A DNA stretch of 64,000 bases. Origin: Rudaea sp. 3F27F6. GTDB taxonomy: Bacteria; Pseudomonadota; Gammaproteobacteria; Xanthomonadales; Rhodanobacteraceae. The notes below the pieces were generated by a model that was not told where the DNA came from, did no database searches, and saw only the letters and a list, made by a program, of their open reading frames with translations. Location of the stretch: assembly GCF_005503555.1 (NCBI RefSeq), contig NZ_SCNG01000009.1:62001-126000 (forward strand). Direction: 5' to 3'. This document shows positions 48,749 to 58,546 of this stretch, piece after piece. The translations under genes and the position numbers were made by a program. Position 1 is the first letter of the stretch, and the number at the start of each line of letters is the position of its first letter.

Positions 48749-50793
48749 TGGCCTGGTACGACGTTTATCGTGCTTACGACGACGATACGCTTACCGCGTT
48801 GGCCAACCCAGGGCTGTTGCGACGCGCGGCCAAAGATGTCGAGGCAGAAAAAATCCGCTGGATCGAACAAGGCGTCGATTGCGGCAGGATCTTCGCGGAT
48901 GGCCAGCAAGTCGAAATCGATACTCGCGGTCCGAAGCACGCACGCTGCGATTGTCCGGCACCGGACATCTGCAAGCACATTCTCAGCGCCGCGCTATGGC
49001 TTCGCGCCATGGCGCTTGTGGCGGCCACTACTCCGGAAGCGGAAGGCAACGACAAAGCGGCACTCGCAAATCACGACCCTCTGGCCGAAATTCTCGCACT
49101 GGACGCGGCGCCGTTGTTCAAGGCCGCCGGCATCGTGAACGTACGGCGCGCGGCTGCCACGCCCGCTGGCGCAGTTGAGTGGCGCGTGCAGGGAAATAAT
49201 GTCGTCATCGAACTGCCGGATCTCGGTGCAACCTGCCGCTGGATTGGCGGCGCAGGATTCACCGGCATGGTGTCGGAGTTGCCTGCCGGCGAGCAAAAGG
49301 CTGTCCATCTGATAGCGCTCGTTGCCTTGCGCTCGGCATTGAGTCATCCGCTTGCTTGGCCGTCGAACGTGATGCCTCAGGCAAATTCACCGGAGCCGGC
49401 TCGGGTGGGGGATTCTGAGCGCAGTTTTCTCGCGCAGGTCGAAGCGGTGCTGCGCGAACTCATTGCTGGCGGGCTATCGCATATAGGTGAGCTGACGTCG
49501 AGCCGTTTGCTAGCGCTGAACATGTCGGCGCGAGGTGAGGGTTTGCCGCGTTTGGCTGCCCTCCTTCGTAATCTTGGCGGAACAATCGATCTGCTGGCGA
49601 AGCGCGATCACCGCGCGGATGAACACGACGCGTTGACGTTGATGGCGCGTATCCAGGCGTTATGTGAAGCGCTTTCGCATGCCGAGGGCGATCAACTGAA
49701 TGCACTGCGCGGGCGACTGCGTCGCGACTTCGAGAAATTTGATTCCTCGCCAGAGCTGCTGCCGGTCGGAGCGTACTGGTGGCAGACGCGAGGTGGTGCG
49801 CGTGGCTTGACACTGGCGTTGTGGTGTCATGACGAAGCCCGTTTGCTCCAAGCCACGCTGGCACGGCCTGATGGAAGCGACAGTGCATTCACGCGCATCA
49901 GTGCGTGGAATGCACACGCGTTCTGGCCAGGAGCTGGCACCGCAGAGCATGTCAGCAGAACAGTCCTCAAACTTGAGCATCCGCGCCTGGCCGAGGACGG
50001 CCGGCTGGCTCTCGGAGGCGTTACACGCGCCCAGGTTGACCCGATGTGGGGCGTCGACGACGCGCGTTTGAAGACTGTCGGTTGCGATGACTGGCTGCAA
50101 CTCACAGAGCGTCTGCGCGCCGAATCGGGTCTGATGGATGACATGCAGGACGTGGTGCTTTTGCGACCAAGTGCTACACGAGCACCCGTGCTCGACGAAG
50201 TACGGCAATGTCTCGACTGGCTTCTGCAAGATGCCCACGGCCGCTGGTTGCGCGTCGGCATTCCGGTCGATCACGCACAACGGGAGCGGCTCGAAAATCT
50301 TGAGCGCATACACGCACGCGGAGCGCCTATTCGAACGGTGCTGGTGCGTGTCGAACGCACGAACGCGAACTGCGATCTGATTCCGGTGGCGGTTCTCAGC
50401 ACAGCGCAGAAGAAACTCGAGGTTTTGTCGCTCGACTTTGCTGTTGAACCAACACGAAAGACTTCTTTAGGTGGCCGCATCCTAAAACTCTTCGAGTCGA
50501 GGCAGAAGCAGACAACAGCGCCGGCGCTTGCCGAATCTACGTTGGCACGCCGTCTGTTGACGCCCATCATGGATGTTCTGGAAACGCAGGCCGCCACCGG
50601 TCGCATGCCACTGACGGAGTTGCAGCAACTATTGCTCGGCGAAGGATTGCGCAACATCCGCGCCGTCGGCCTGGATACGCTGGACGGACTTCTCGCCGCT
50701 CACATCGATCGTCCTTCTGCCGTGAGTTTGCTGCGCCTCGCCTTCGTAAGCAACCTCACCTTGGCATTTGATGGCCTGTCTCTGCAAGAATAG
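48748..50793 (+). CDS. yehQ: SWIM zinc-finger protein (YehQ-like)
   Basis: The 681-residue protein has an N-terminal SWIM finger, RCDCPAPDICKHIL (C67, C69, C75, H77; CxCx5CxH). The remainder is large, helical and acidic with no other motif I recognise. SWIM fingers bind nucleic acid or protein partners. In MoxR-vWA systems this subunit is thought to contribute target recognition. The one-base overlap with the VWA gene supports co-translation. Confidence 0.85.
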   Translation: MAWYDVYRAYDDDTLTALANPGLLRRAAKDVEAEKIRWIEQGVDCGRIFADGQQVEIDTRGPKHARCDCPAPDICKHILSAALWLRAMALVAATTPEAEGNDKAALANHDPLAEILALDAAPLFKAAGIVNVRRAAATPAGAVEWRVQGNNVVIELPDLGATCRWIGGAGFTGMVSELPAGEQKAVHLIALVALRSALSHPLAWPSNVMPQANSPEPARVGDSERSFLAQVEAVLRELIAGGLSHIGELTSSRLLALNMSARGEGLPRLAALLRNLGGTIDLLAKRDHRADEHDALTLMARIQALCEALSHAEGDQLNALRGRLRRDFEKFDSSPELLPVGAYWWQTRGGARGLTLALWCHDEARLLQATLARPDGSDSAFTRISAWNAHAFWPGAGTAEHVSRTVLKLEHPRLAEDGRLALGGVTRAQVDPMWGVDDARLKTVGCDDWLQLTERLRAESGLMDDMQDVVLLRPSATRAPVLDEVRQCLDWLLQDAHGRWLRVGIPVDHAQRERLENLERIHARGAPIRTVLVRVERTNANCDLIPVAVLSTAQKKLEVLSLDFAVEPTRKTSLGGRILKLFESRQKQTTAPALAESTLARRLLTPIMDVLETQAATGRMPLTELQQLLLGEGLRNIRAVGLDTLDGLLAAHIDRPSAVSLLRLAFVSNLTLAFDGLSLQE

Positions 50794-50818
50794 AAATCTG
50801 GACCAGGGGAACACTTGG

Positions 50819-53800
50819 ATGCAATTCTTGAACAAACTCATCCGCGCGGTTGCCGGCCAGTCGACGGGTGCCGGTAGCGACGAGAAACTTGACAAAAGGC
50901 TTGTCGGCGCATTGAAGCAAGCCTTGGAATCGTTCGACAAAGTAAAGCCGAGCCTTTCCCAGAAGGCCTTGGCTTTCGTGCTCTACGGTTCGTATGAAGA
51001 CGTTCTGATCGGAGTGCAGAATGCCGATCTCAACGAACTGCTAGGCCGGCCTGGACGCCTGCGATGGAACTTTCACAACCACAACGACAAGGATGCAGCG
51101 GCCATCGCGAAGAAAAGCATGGCCGCGCGTTCCGAGTTTTACGAACGCATTGATGTACAGAACCCGCCACTGGATGTGTTGGTGCGGCTGGGAAAGTTAT
51201 TCGCCTCCATTGACAACGGAAAGTCGCTGGATCACCCGGGTGCACCTACGCCACCCTGGCTACAATATCTGATCAATGACGCAATATTCGCCAGTTTCAA
51301 CGACCACAACGCGCCGAAAGACTTAGACAAAAAGCGGCCAGCTTGGACGATCGATCTGATCGCGAACCTGCTTGCGCATGAGGGGCTAGACGAAACAATT
51401 GCGCTACAGGAAGTGTTCGAGCGCAAGGATCTCGACGGCTACTATCACAATCGACTCGAAGCTTTGGTGCGCGCCCCGCAGGTCGGTGACTTCATGCTGG
51501 CGCATCGCGACGCCGTTGCTGCGCTGCGCACACAACTCTCGGTCTCGGGACGTATTGAGTTGACGCGCCGAATCGGCAGAGACAAGCCGCTGCTGAACGA
51601 GTTTGTCCCGTTGTTCGTGGAGCTGGCTGTCGACAGCGGCAAAACCGTGCGTACGGAAGCTGCGCTCTATTTTGAAGGCATCGTGGAACCGCAACGCTTG
51701 GAGCGGCTCGGAGCTTTGCTGAGCAGCGGCGATACCGGTCAGCGCGCTCAAGCCGCTGAAATACTTGCGCGGCAGCCTGCTGAAGCTGCCCGCAATTTGC
51801 TCGAAATAGCGCGATCTCAAGAACAGAGCAAGGCTGTGCAGGAATCGATTCGCGGTGCGCTAGCGCGCCTGGATGCCGCCGGCGACGCCGATGCAATTGA
51901 ACTCCCTGCCCCCCCAACGTGGGAACCTTTCGAAGATCAACCGCTTGGCGATGAAGCGTTTCACATTCTCGTTGCCAGCCGCGCGGAATTGACGGAAAAG
52001 GCACGCGTCGCCGCCGAAGAGGAGGCGGCGCGGAACGCCAGACCTGATACCAAGTACAAGTACAACTGGGCCGCTTCGAATCTCGAAAGCCTGAAGAAGA
52101 CCGGTGACGAAGACCTGAGAGTGGCATTGCGTGTGCTCAATGGACAGGCGACCCAAGCCGACCTTGAGGCACTCGGCCGTCGCAACAAATTGCTGAACAT
52201 CGTGCCGCATGGACAGAAACTGCAAGCGCTGCCGGCGTTTGGCGTTCCACATCTGGCGCGTTGGATTGCAAGCACTCGACGCTGGGGAACGTTTTGGGAT
52301 GACGACGGTTTTCAAAAATGGCTTGCGCGGCAAGCACCGAACTCGGTCGATCTTCGTGCACTCGCAGCAGTGTTTGAACGTTCCGACCAGCCGCTTCGCC
52401 ATGTAGCGAACGCCTGCCTCATGGAGCGCTACCGCCAAGCGTCGACGCCAATTGACGTATTGGCTGCAGATCGCGTCTGGCCCTTCTTCGCCGAGCATCC
52501 GGAATTTATCGATGAAGGCCTCGGCTTGGCGCCATCGCAGGCCGACGTGGAAGGTTATCGGCGAACCGGTTTCGATATTGGTCACACGTTGCGAACACTC
52601 ACTGTGTTCCCGACGGTTCCATCACGATGGTTGCCGCGCCTAATGGAAATTGCGCTCGGCGAAGGAAAAACACATCGCGCCGACGCACAGCGGGCATTGT
52701 CGTCGTTACCCGACATTGGCAAGCGTGTTGTCGACTCGCTCATGCATACCAAGAGCGAGATTCGCATCGAAGCAGCAAACTGGTTGGCCGATCTGAAGTA
52801 TCGAGATGCGATTCCGGCGCTGACCAAGGCACTCGATAAGGAGAGCCGCGAGACGGTGCGTGCTGCTTTGCTGACCACGCTGGAAGCATTGGGTGACGAC
52901 ATCTCGTCACGCCTGACCCCGGCAGTCTTGTTGTCAGAGGCAAAGAAAGGTCTCAAAGGCAAAGCACCGATCGGCCTTGCGTGGTTTTCGCTGGACTTGC
53001 TGCCCACTTGCAAATGGATGGACGGCGAACCGGTCGACCCTGCCATCGTGCAATGGTGGGTGGTCCTCGCCTGCAAGCTCAAGGAACCTGCCGGCAACGC
53101 CCTGCTGATGCGTTATATGGGTCTGCTCGATAGCGCGAGCGTACAGAAGGTGGGCAGCCTCGTGCTCCGCCTGTTCATCGCACAGGATACGCGCCATCCT
53201 ACATTGGAAGACGGTATTGCCTTCGCGCAGGCGAATGCCCCTAGCCGCTATCAGAACTACCAAACCTGGTACAAAAACGCAAAACCCGAACATCGTCAGT
53301 ACTACGAGGCGAACTTCAACAAAACCCCTGAGCAGGTCTTTGAGGAATGCAAGCGCGAGAAGATGGGCGAATACCTCGGCAGTGCCATTGGGGAAAAAGG
53401 CGTTTTGGCTCTGACCGCATTCGCACCAGCACACGAAGCTGTGACGTTATTGCAGCAATTCATGCGCGACCACTATCCACGTCGCGCGCAAATCGAGGCT
53501 ATGCTCGAAGGCGTGGCCGCAGGCAACGATCCGCTCGTGATCCAGCTGCTGCTCGGCCTTTCGCGGCGCTACCGCACCGCGTCCGTAAAGGACCGGGCAC
53601 GTGCACTGGTGCAGGAAATCGCCGAGCGCAACGGCTGGACCCAGGAACAACTTGCCGACCGAACCATACCGACAGCCGGATTGAATGACGCCGGCAAGCT
53701 CGAGCTTCAATACGGCGAACGAGTTTTTACCGTTACGCTGGACACCGCATTGAAATCCGAACTGCGCAACCCCGAAGGCAAAGCTGTGAAAGCCCTTCCG

Positions 53801-54640
53801 GAAGCGCGCCAGAATGACGATGCTGCCTTGATTAAAGAAGCGAAAACGGAATTCTCGACGCACAAGAAGGAGCTCAAGCAGGTCATCGAGCTGCAAACGG
53901 CGCGACTATTCGAAGCAATGTGCACGGGCCGATTGTGGCCACAGGACGAATGGCGCGAGTATCTACATCGACACCCGATCGTCGGACGTCTCATTCAGCG
54001 ACTTGTTTGGTTGGAAGTTGATATCGACGGCAAGGTTCAACGTAGCTTCCGGCCGACCGAAGACGGCAGCCTGCTCGACACGAGCGATGATGAGATCGAA
54101 CTGCAACATGGAATGCTGCTGCGTTTGGGGCACGCCTCACTGGTCGACGACCGCACCGCCGCAGCGTGGACCAAACACTTCAAGGACTACAAGCTAATAC
54201 CGCTATTTGCGCAAATGTCGCGAAAGATACCCGCCGTCGAGTACAAGGATTGCAATGGAGTAGATGTGACCGAGATCAGCGATCGTCTGGGCTGGATCAG
54301 CGACACATTTACGGTGCGCGGCGTACTCACCAAGCTTGGCTATCAGCGTGCGCAAGCCGAGGATGGCGGCTTCTTCAACCAGTATCTCAAGGAATTTTCC
54401 ACTGCCGGGGTGCGCATTGCGATTGAGTTCTCGGGCAATTCGCTACCCGAAGAAAACGTGCCCGCAGCTTTGAAAGCTCTAAGCTTTGAAAACATCAAGG
54501 TGCGAGGTTGGTCGGACCGCGCATTCCCACTTGAACGCGTCCCACCGGTACTGCTTGCCGAGGGCTACGCCGACTATCTTGCGACAGCACAAGCTTGCGT
54601 AGGCTTCGATCCTGATTGGGAAAAGAAGATGCCATGGTAG
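50819..54640 (+). CDS. Large HEAT-repeat/DUF4132 protein (MolR/YehI-like)
   Basis: A 1273-residue protein. Its first 900 residues are helical with HEAT-like repeats (RIEAANWLADLKYRDAIPAL, TVRAALLTTLEALGDD). The DUF4132 block follows: ERNGWTQEQLADRTIPTAGL, LELQYGERVFTVTLDTAL, RQNDDAALIKEAK, then LWPQDEWREYLHRHPIVGRLIQRLVW. Homologues in E. coli are MolR/YehI. In MoxR conflict systems this is the large scaffold or effector-linked subunit. I favour the ATG at 50819, which follows AGGGGAA; a TTG at 50768 would overlap the SWIM gene. Confidence 0.82.
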   Translation: MQFLNKLIRAVAGQSTGAGSDEKLDKRLVGALKQALESFDKVKPSLSQKALAFVLYGSYEDVLIGVQNADLNELLGRPGRLRWNFHNHNDKDAAAIAKKSMAARSEFYERIDVQNPPLDVLVRLGKLFASIDNGKSLDHPGAPTPPWLQYLINDAIFASFNDHNAPKDLDKKRPAWTIDLIANLLAHEGLDETIALQEVFERKDLDGYYHNRLEALVRAPQVGDFMLAHRDAVAALRTQLSVSGRIELTRRIGRDKPLLNEFVPLFVELAVDSGKTVRTEAALYFEGIVEPQRLERLGALLSSGDTGQRAQAAEILARQPAEAARNLLEIARSQEQSKAVQESIRGALARLDAAGDADAIELPAPPTWEPFEDQPLGDEAFHILVASRAELTEKARVAAEEEAARNARPDTKYKYNWAASNLESLKKTGDEDLRVALRVLNGQATQADLEALGRRNKLLNIVPHGQKLQALPAFGVPHLARWIASTRRWGTFWDDDGFQKWLARQAPNSVDLRALAAVFERSDQPLRHVANACLMERYRQASTPIDVLAADRVWPFFAEHPEFIDEGLGLAPSQADVEGYRRTGFDIGHTLRTLTVFPTVPSRWLPRLMEIALGEGKTHRADAQRALSSLPDIGKRVVDSLMHTKSEIRIEAANWLADLKYRDAIPALTKALDKESRETVRAALLTTLEALGDDISSRLTPAVLLSEAKKGLKGKAPIGLAWFSLDLLPTCKWMDGEPVDPAIVQWWVVLACKLKEPAGNALLMRYMGLLDSASVQKVGSLVLRLFIAQDTRHPTLEDGIAFAQANAPSRYQNYQTWYKNAKPEHRQYYEANFNKTPEQVFEECKREKMGEYLGSAIGEKGVLALTAFAPAHEAVTLLQQFMRDHYPRRAQIEAMLEGVAAGNDPLVIQLLLGLSRRYRTASVKDRARALVQEIAERNGWTQEQLADRTIPTAGLNDAGKLELQYGERVFTVTLDTALKSELRNPEGKAVKALPEARQNDDAALIKEAKTEFSTHKKELKQVIELQTARLFEAMCTGRLWPQDEWREYLHRHPIVGRLIQRLVWLEVDIDGKVQRSFRPTEDGSLLDTSDDEIELQHGMLLRLGHASLVDDRTAAAWTKHFKDYKLIPLFAQMSRKIPAVEYKDCNGVDVTEISDRLGWISDTFTVRGVLTKLGYQRAQAEDGGFFNQYLKEFSTAGVRIAIEFSGNSLPEENVPAALKALSFENIKVRGWSDRAFPLERVPPVLLAEGYADYLATAQACVGFDPDWEKKMPW

Positions 54641-54698
54641 CCGCTCCGCAGGCTCGAACCAGTGCATCAATCATATTGCCGAACATGGGGCACTACTG

Positions 54699-55820
54699 AT
54701 GAAAGCGAAGTCTCCCGACGTCATGCATACCTCATCCGAGCGTGCCATGCGCCTTGCACCCGAGCAACGTTATGCCGAAGAACTGGAGCGCCTAGCCTCG
54801 GCTGACCGCGATGCTCGTCCGCAGGGCTGGAGGCTTTCGCCGCGCGCCGTACGTCGCTTTATCCTCGGTGATTCTTCCTTGCATGTGAGCCGCAAGTTCT
54901 ACGGCGACGATCCCCTGGTCGATCGTGCCATCGTCACGCTGATGGGCCATCAAGGCCTGATGTTGGTCGGTGAGCCGGGCACTGCGAAATCGTTGCTATC
55001 GGAAATGTTGGCCGCTGCGATCAGTGGCGACTCCGGACTTATTGTGCAAGGCACAGCGGGGACGACCGAAGACCATATTAAGTACAGCTGGAACTATGCG
55101 CTACTGCTTGCCGAAGGGCCAAGCGCGCGCGCCTTGGTTCCTTCATCGATCTATCAGGCCATGCGCGCTGGCAAAATCGTGCGTTTTGAGGAAATCACGC
55201 GTTGCCCGCCGGAGATTCAGGATGTGCTGATCTCCCTGATGAGCGAAAAGCAACTGATGATTCCCGAACTCGGCGACGATGCGCGCCTATTCGCCCAGCG
55301 CGGTTTCAACATCATCGCCACAGCCAACCTGCGCGATCGCGGTGTGCACGAAATGTCCTCGGCGCTCAAGCGCCGCTTCAACTTCGAAACCGTGCGGCCG
55401 ATTCGCGACCATCAATTCGAAGTCGAACTGATCCTAGCGCAGCTTCAGCGCGAACTCGCCGACGGGGAAGGATCGGTGGAAGTGCCGCGCGATGTTGTGT
55501 CGCTATTGGTTACGACTTTCCAAGAGCTGCGTGCAGGCGTCACTCAAGACGGTACTGCGATAAAGAGCCTCGATGCGGTGATGTCGACTGCAGAGGCGGT
55601 TAACGTGGCATATGCGGCAGCGTTACAAGCGCGTCACTTCAATGATGGCCACCTCACCGTGCGCGAGATCGCCGGGCAACTTCAGGGTGTGATAGTTCGC
55701 GACAGCACCGACGACACAAAGCGCGTGCGCCACTATTTCGACACCGTGGTTCGTGAGCGCGGCAAGAGAGACACGCAATGGAAGGTGTTTCACGAAGCTG
55801 CTCGCTCATTGTGGCAGTGA
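54699..55820 (+). CDS. yehL: MoxR-family AAA+ ATPase (YehL-like)
   Basis: The 373-residue protein carries Walker A GEPGTAKS (91-98), Walker B KIVRFEEITR, sensor-1 NIIATANLRDRG and the arginine-finger region SSALKRRFNFE. MoxR ATPases act with vWA proteins as chaperone-like remodelers. The Walker B ends in E-E rather than D-E, as is common in this family. It stands 58 bp after the DUF4132 gene. Confidence 0.9.
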   Translation: MKAKSPDVMHTSSERAMRLAPEQRYAEELERLASADRDARPQGWRLSPRAVRRFILGDSSLHVSRKFYGDDPLVDRAIVTLMGHQGLMLVGEPGTAKSLLSEMLAAAISGDSGLIVQGTAGTTEDHIKYSWNYALLLAEGPSARALVPSSIYQAMRAGKIVRFEEITRCPPEIQDVLISLMSEKQLMIPELGDDARLFAQRGFNIIATANLRDRGVHEMSSALKRRFNFETVRPIRDHQFEVELILAQLQRELADGEGSVEVPRDVVSLLVTTFQELRAGVTQDGTAIKSLDAVMSTAEAVNVAYAAALQARHFNDGHLTVREIAGQLQGVIVRDSTDDTKRVRHYFDTVVRERGKRDTQWKVFHEAARSLWQ

Positions 55821-55848
55821 CCCGTTGACTCACTCTTCTTTATCCGCA

Positions 55849-58386
55849 GTGAAGGCCGAGGAATCGACCGAAGTCGCCTTGCCGGAATCGTTAGCCCTCG
55901 CCCGCGCGCGGCTGTTTGGACACGACGATATCTACTTCGTACCGGTTCGGCACCATAGTCCGACATGTGCGTTCGCGCTACGTCAGTTGCTGAAGGACGT
56001 GGCGCCAGCGGTCGTACTTGTCGAAGGTCCGGACGACGTTGGACATCTGTTGCCTCTGATGCAGCATGAACGTACCAAAGCACCTGTTGCCTGGTTGTGC
56101 CAGGCAACGCGTAAGAAGCATTCGGACGGTATCGACAACGACAATGCCGACAAGTCGGAGACACGGACGTCTTTCTTTCCGTTCTGTGACTACAGTCCGG
56201 AATGGATCGCTATTCGCGAAGGCGCAGCGTTGGGCGCACAAATTGCGCTGATCGATCTTCCGTGGAGCGACAAAGCTTGGCACAACGAACAGAAGAAAGC
56301 GGCTGACGCGACCGACAGCCTGATGGAGGAGCGTCATTTCGCGCACAGCCGCTATCTCGGCGCGATGGCAGCTCAGCTCGGCTGTGTCGACCATCATGAA
56401 CTCTGGGATCGCCTGTTCGAATTGCGTCAGCCTGCGGCACTAATGGACTGGCGCAGTTTTTTTGGTGATGTATTCGCGTGGTGCGCGATGGCGCGTCTCG
56501 ACTACGAACCGGAGGTGCTGGAAGCCGAGCTGAGCCTGCCGCGCGAGCGGCATATGGCGAACCATGTCCGACATTGGCGCAAAGCCGTTAAGGGGCCAAT
56601 CGTTGTGGTAACCGGCGGCTTTCATACGCCCGAGCTCGTGATGCGATGGAGCGAGGCAAAAGCTAAGTCGCGGGTTTCGGCATCCAGGATCGACGCGGGC
56701 GCTTGGTTGATTCGCTACAGCTTCGATCGGCTCGATGCGCTCAATGGCTATGCGTCGGGCATGCCGTCACCGGGCTACTACCAGCGCATCTGGGACCGAC
56801 TCGAACGTGATGCGGCCCCGGATAATCGGGTGAACTGTCATGCCGCCGTGGCGCTCGAATGCCTGACGTCGTTCGCGCGCGAAACGCGCGAGCAGGACCA
56901 GGTCGACGCGGTATCGACAGCCGTCGTGCAGGCGGCCATGATCCAGGCGCAGCGCCTCGCGGCATTGCGGGGAAACATCGGGCCGAGTCGACAGGATCTG
57001 CTCGATGCGATTCGGTCGTGCTTCATCAAAGGCGCGGTTGACGAAGGCAGACGCGGATTCACGGGCGATCTGCGTCGGTTCCTCGGCGGTACACGCATCG
57101 GCGATGTGCCGGCATCGGCGGGCTCGCCACCGCTCGTCGAAGATGCGCGGCGGCGTGCACTCGTTGCGGGTGTGCGTGTCGACGACACTACACCGCGAGA
57201 CGCGCGCCTGGATCTATACCGCAAATCCTCGCACCGTGATCGCAGTCGCTACTTTCATGCGATGGCGTATCTCGACACTGGGCTTGCGCATTGGCTGGGC
57301 GGACCCGACTTCCTCGGCAACAGCCGACTGAACATGTTGTTCGAGGAATGGCGCGTTGCCTGGTCGCCGTTGGTCGAAGCACGCCTTGTCGAACTGGCGG
57401 TCAGCGGTGCGAGCGTCGAAGCGGTCTGCATGGCGAAGCTGAGGATTGAGGAAGAAGCGCTCGCTCAGCAGGGGCGAGCACGCAGCGCGAGCGCAGCCGT
57501 TGCATTGATCGTCCGAGCGTGTCTGATCGGCCTGCATTCGCAACTACCGCAGATGCTGAACATGCTTTCGGCTCATCTCGATGAGGATGCAGCCATTGGG
57601 TCTGTCATCGAGTGCGGCCATCGGTTGGTCACGCTGTGGCGCTCGCGCGAACCGCTTGGCGTGCAGCAGCATCCGCAACTGGGTGCCCTGTTGCAGCGAG
57701 CGTGGGACGCAGCCCTGTTTCTGCTTCCTGATTTGAGCCGGTGTCAACAAGGCAATGAACCCCAGGCTATCAAGCAACTGCTCGGTCTGCACGAGCTAGG
57801 GCGTTTGATCGGCGCATTGGAACAGACCGATGCGGTGGCGGTTGACCATGAACCCATGTACGCCGAGTTGGAACGCTTCACCTCCGACGGCACTATCGCT
57901 GCCGGCGTAAGCGGTGCAGCAGCGACCTTACTCTATCTTGATGGCCGTTGGAGCGAAGCGACTCTCAACGAATTGGTCGATCGCCGATTCGGCAGCGGCG
58001 CAGCGCCTCACGAGGCCACACGTTTCCTCGGTGGGTTGATGACCGCTGCGCCTGAACTGTTATTGCGTGTACCGCAACTGCTCAGTCGGCTTGACGAGAT
58101 CATTGCGACGTGGGACGACGAATCGTTCATCACCTATCTTGCCGATTTTCGCCAGTCTTTTGCCCAACTGAAGCCGTACGAGACGGCGATGCTCGCTGAA
58201 CGAGTGGCTACGCTGCATGGCTTGAACGAGAGCGGCAAGGAATTGTTGCTGCAGACCCACTATGAAACCGCTGAAAGCGACATATCAAAAGGCACGCAAA
58301 TGCAGCTGTTGCTTGCGGATAGCCTACGACAAAGCGGCTTGACCTCATGGATCGATATCGCTGGTGACGCTGCGCACTCGGATTAA
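55849..58386 (+). CDS. yehM: DUF5682 protein (YehM-like)
   Basis: The roughly 845-residue protein begins with the DUF5682 hallmark IYFVPVRHHSPTCAFALRQL then LLKDVAPAVVLVEGPDDVG, and later has HWRKAVKGPIVVVTGGFHTPELV. The RHHSP and EGPxD motifs resemble an active site of a ChaN/TraB-like (EreA-like) fold, so a hydrolase role is possible. No ATG suits the N-terminus: candidates are GTG 55849 or TTG 55825, and the frame is open to a GTG at 55753 inside the MoxR gene. I use 55849 with low certainty. Confidence 0.82.
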   Translation: MKAEESTEVALPESLALARARLFGHDDIYFVPVRHHSPTCAFALRQLLKDVAPAVVLVEGPDDVGHLLPLMQHERTKAPVAWLCQATRKKHSDGIDNDNADKSETRTSFFPFCDYSPEWIAIREGAALGAQIALIDLPWSDKAWHNEQKKAADATDSLMEERHFAHSRYLGAMAAQLGCVDHHELWDRLFELRQPAALMDWRSFFGDVFAWCAMARLDYEPEVLEAELSLPRERHMANHVRHWRKAVKGPIVVVTGGFHTPELVMRWSEAKAKSRVSASRIDAGAWLIRYSFDRLDALNGYASGMPSPGYYQRIWDRLERDAAPDNRVNCHAAVALECLTSFARETREQDQVDAVSTAVVQAAMIQAQRLAALRGNIGPSRQDLLDAIRSCFIKGAVDEGRRGFTGDLRRFLGGTRIGDVPASAGSPPLVEDARRRALVAGVRVDDTTPRDARLDLYRKSSHRDRSRYFHAMAYLDTGLAHWLGGPDFLGNSRLNMLFEEWRVAWSPLVEARLVELAVSGASVEAVCMAKLRIEEEALAQQGRARSASAAVALIVRACLIGLHSQLPQMLNMLSAHLDEDAAIGSVIECGHRLVTLWRSREPLGVQQHPQLGALLQRAWDAALFLLPDLSRCQQGNEPQAIKQLLGLHELGRLIGALEQTDAVAVDHEPMYAELERFTSDGTIAAGVSGAAATLLYLDGRWSEATLNELVDRRFGSGAAPHEATRFLGGLMTAAPELLLRVPQLLSRLDEIIATWDDESFITYLADFRQSFAQLKPYETAMLAERVATLHGLNESGKELLLQTHYETAESDISKGTQMQLLLADSLRQSGLTSWIDIAGDAAHSD

Positions 58387-58546
58387 GTTGCATTGGCTCT
58401 ACTATCCGTCAGCTGCCTGTTCCACGCCAATATACTTGCCAGTTGCGTAGGCTGGCGGCAGTTTGCCCAACTTGAGTTTGAACTGGCTGCGCACTGTAGC
58501 TTGTCAGCTAAAACCGAGCGTACTTCACCCATCTCGTACCAAGTGC

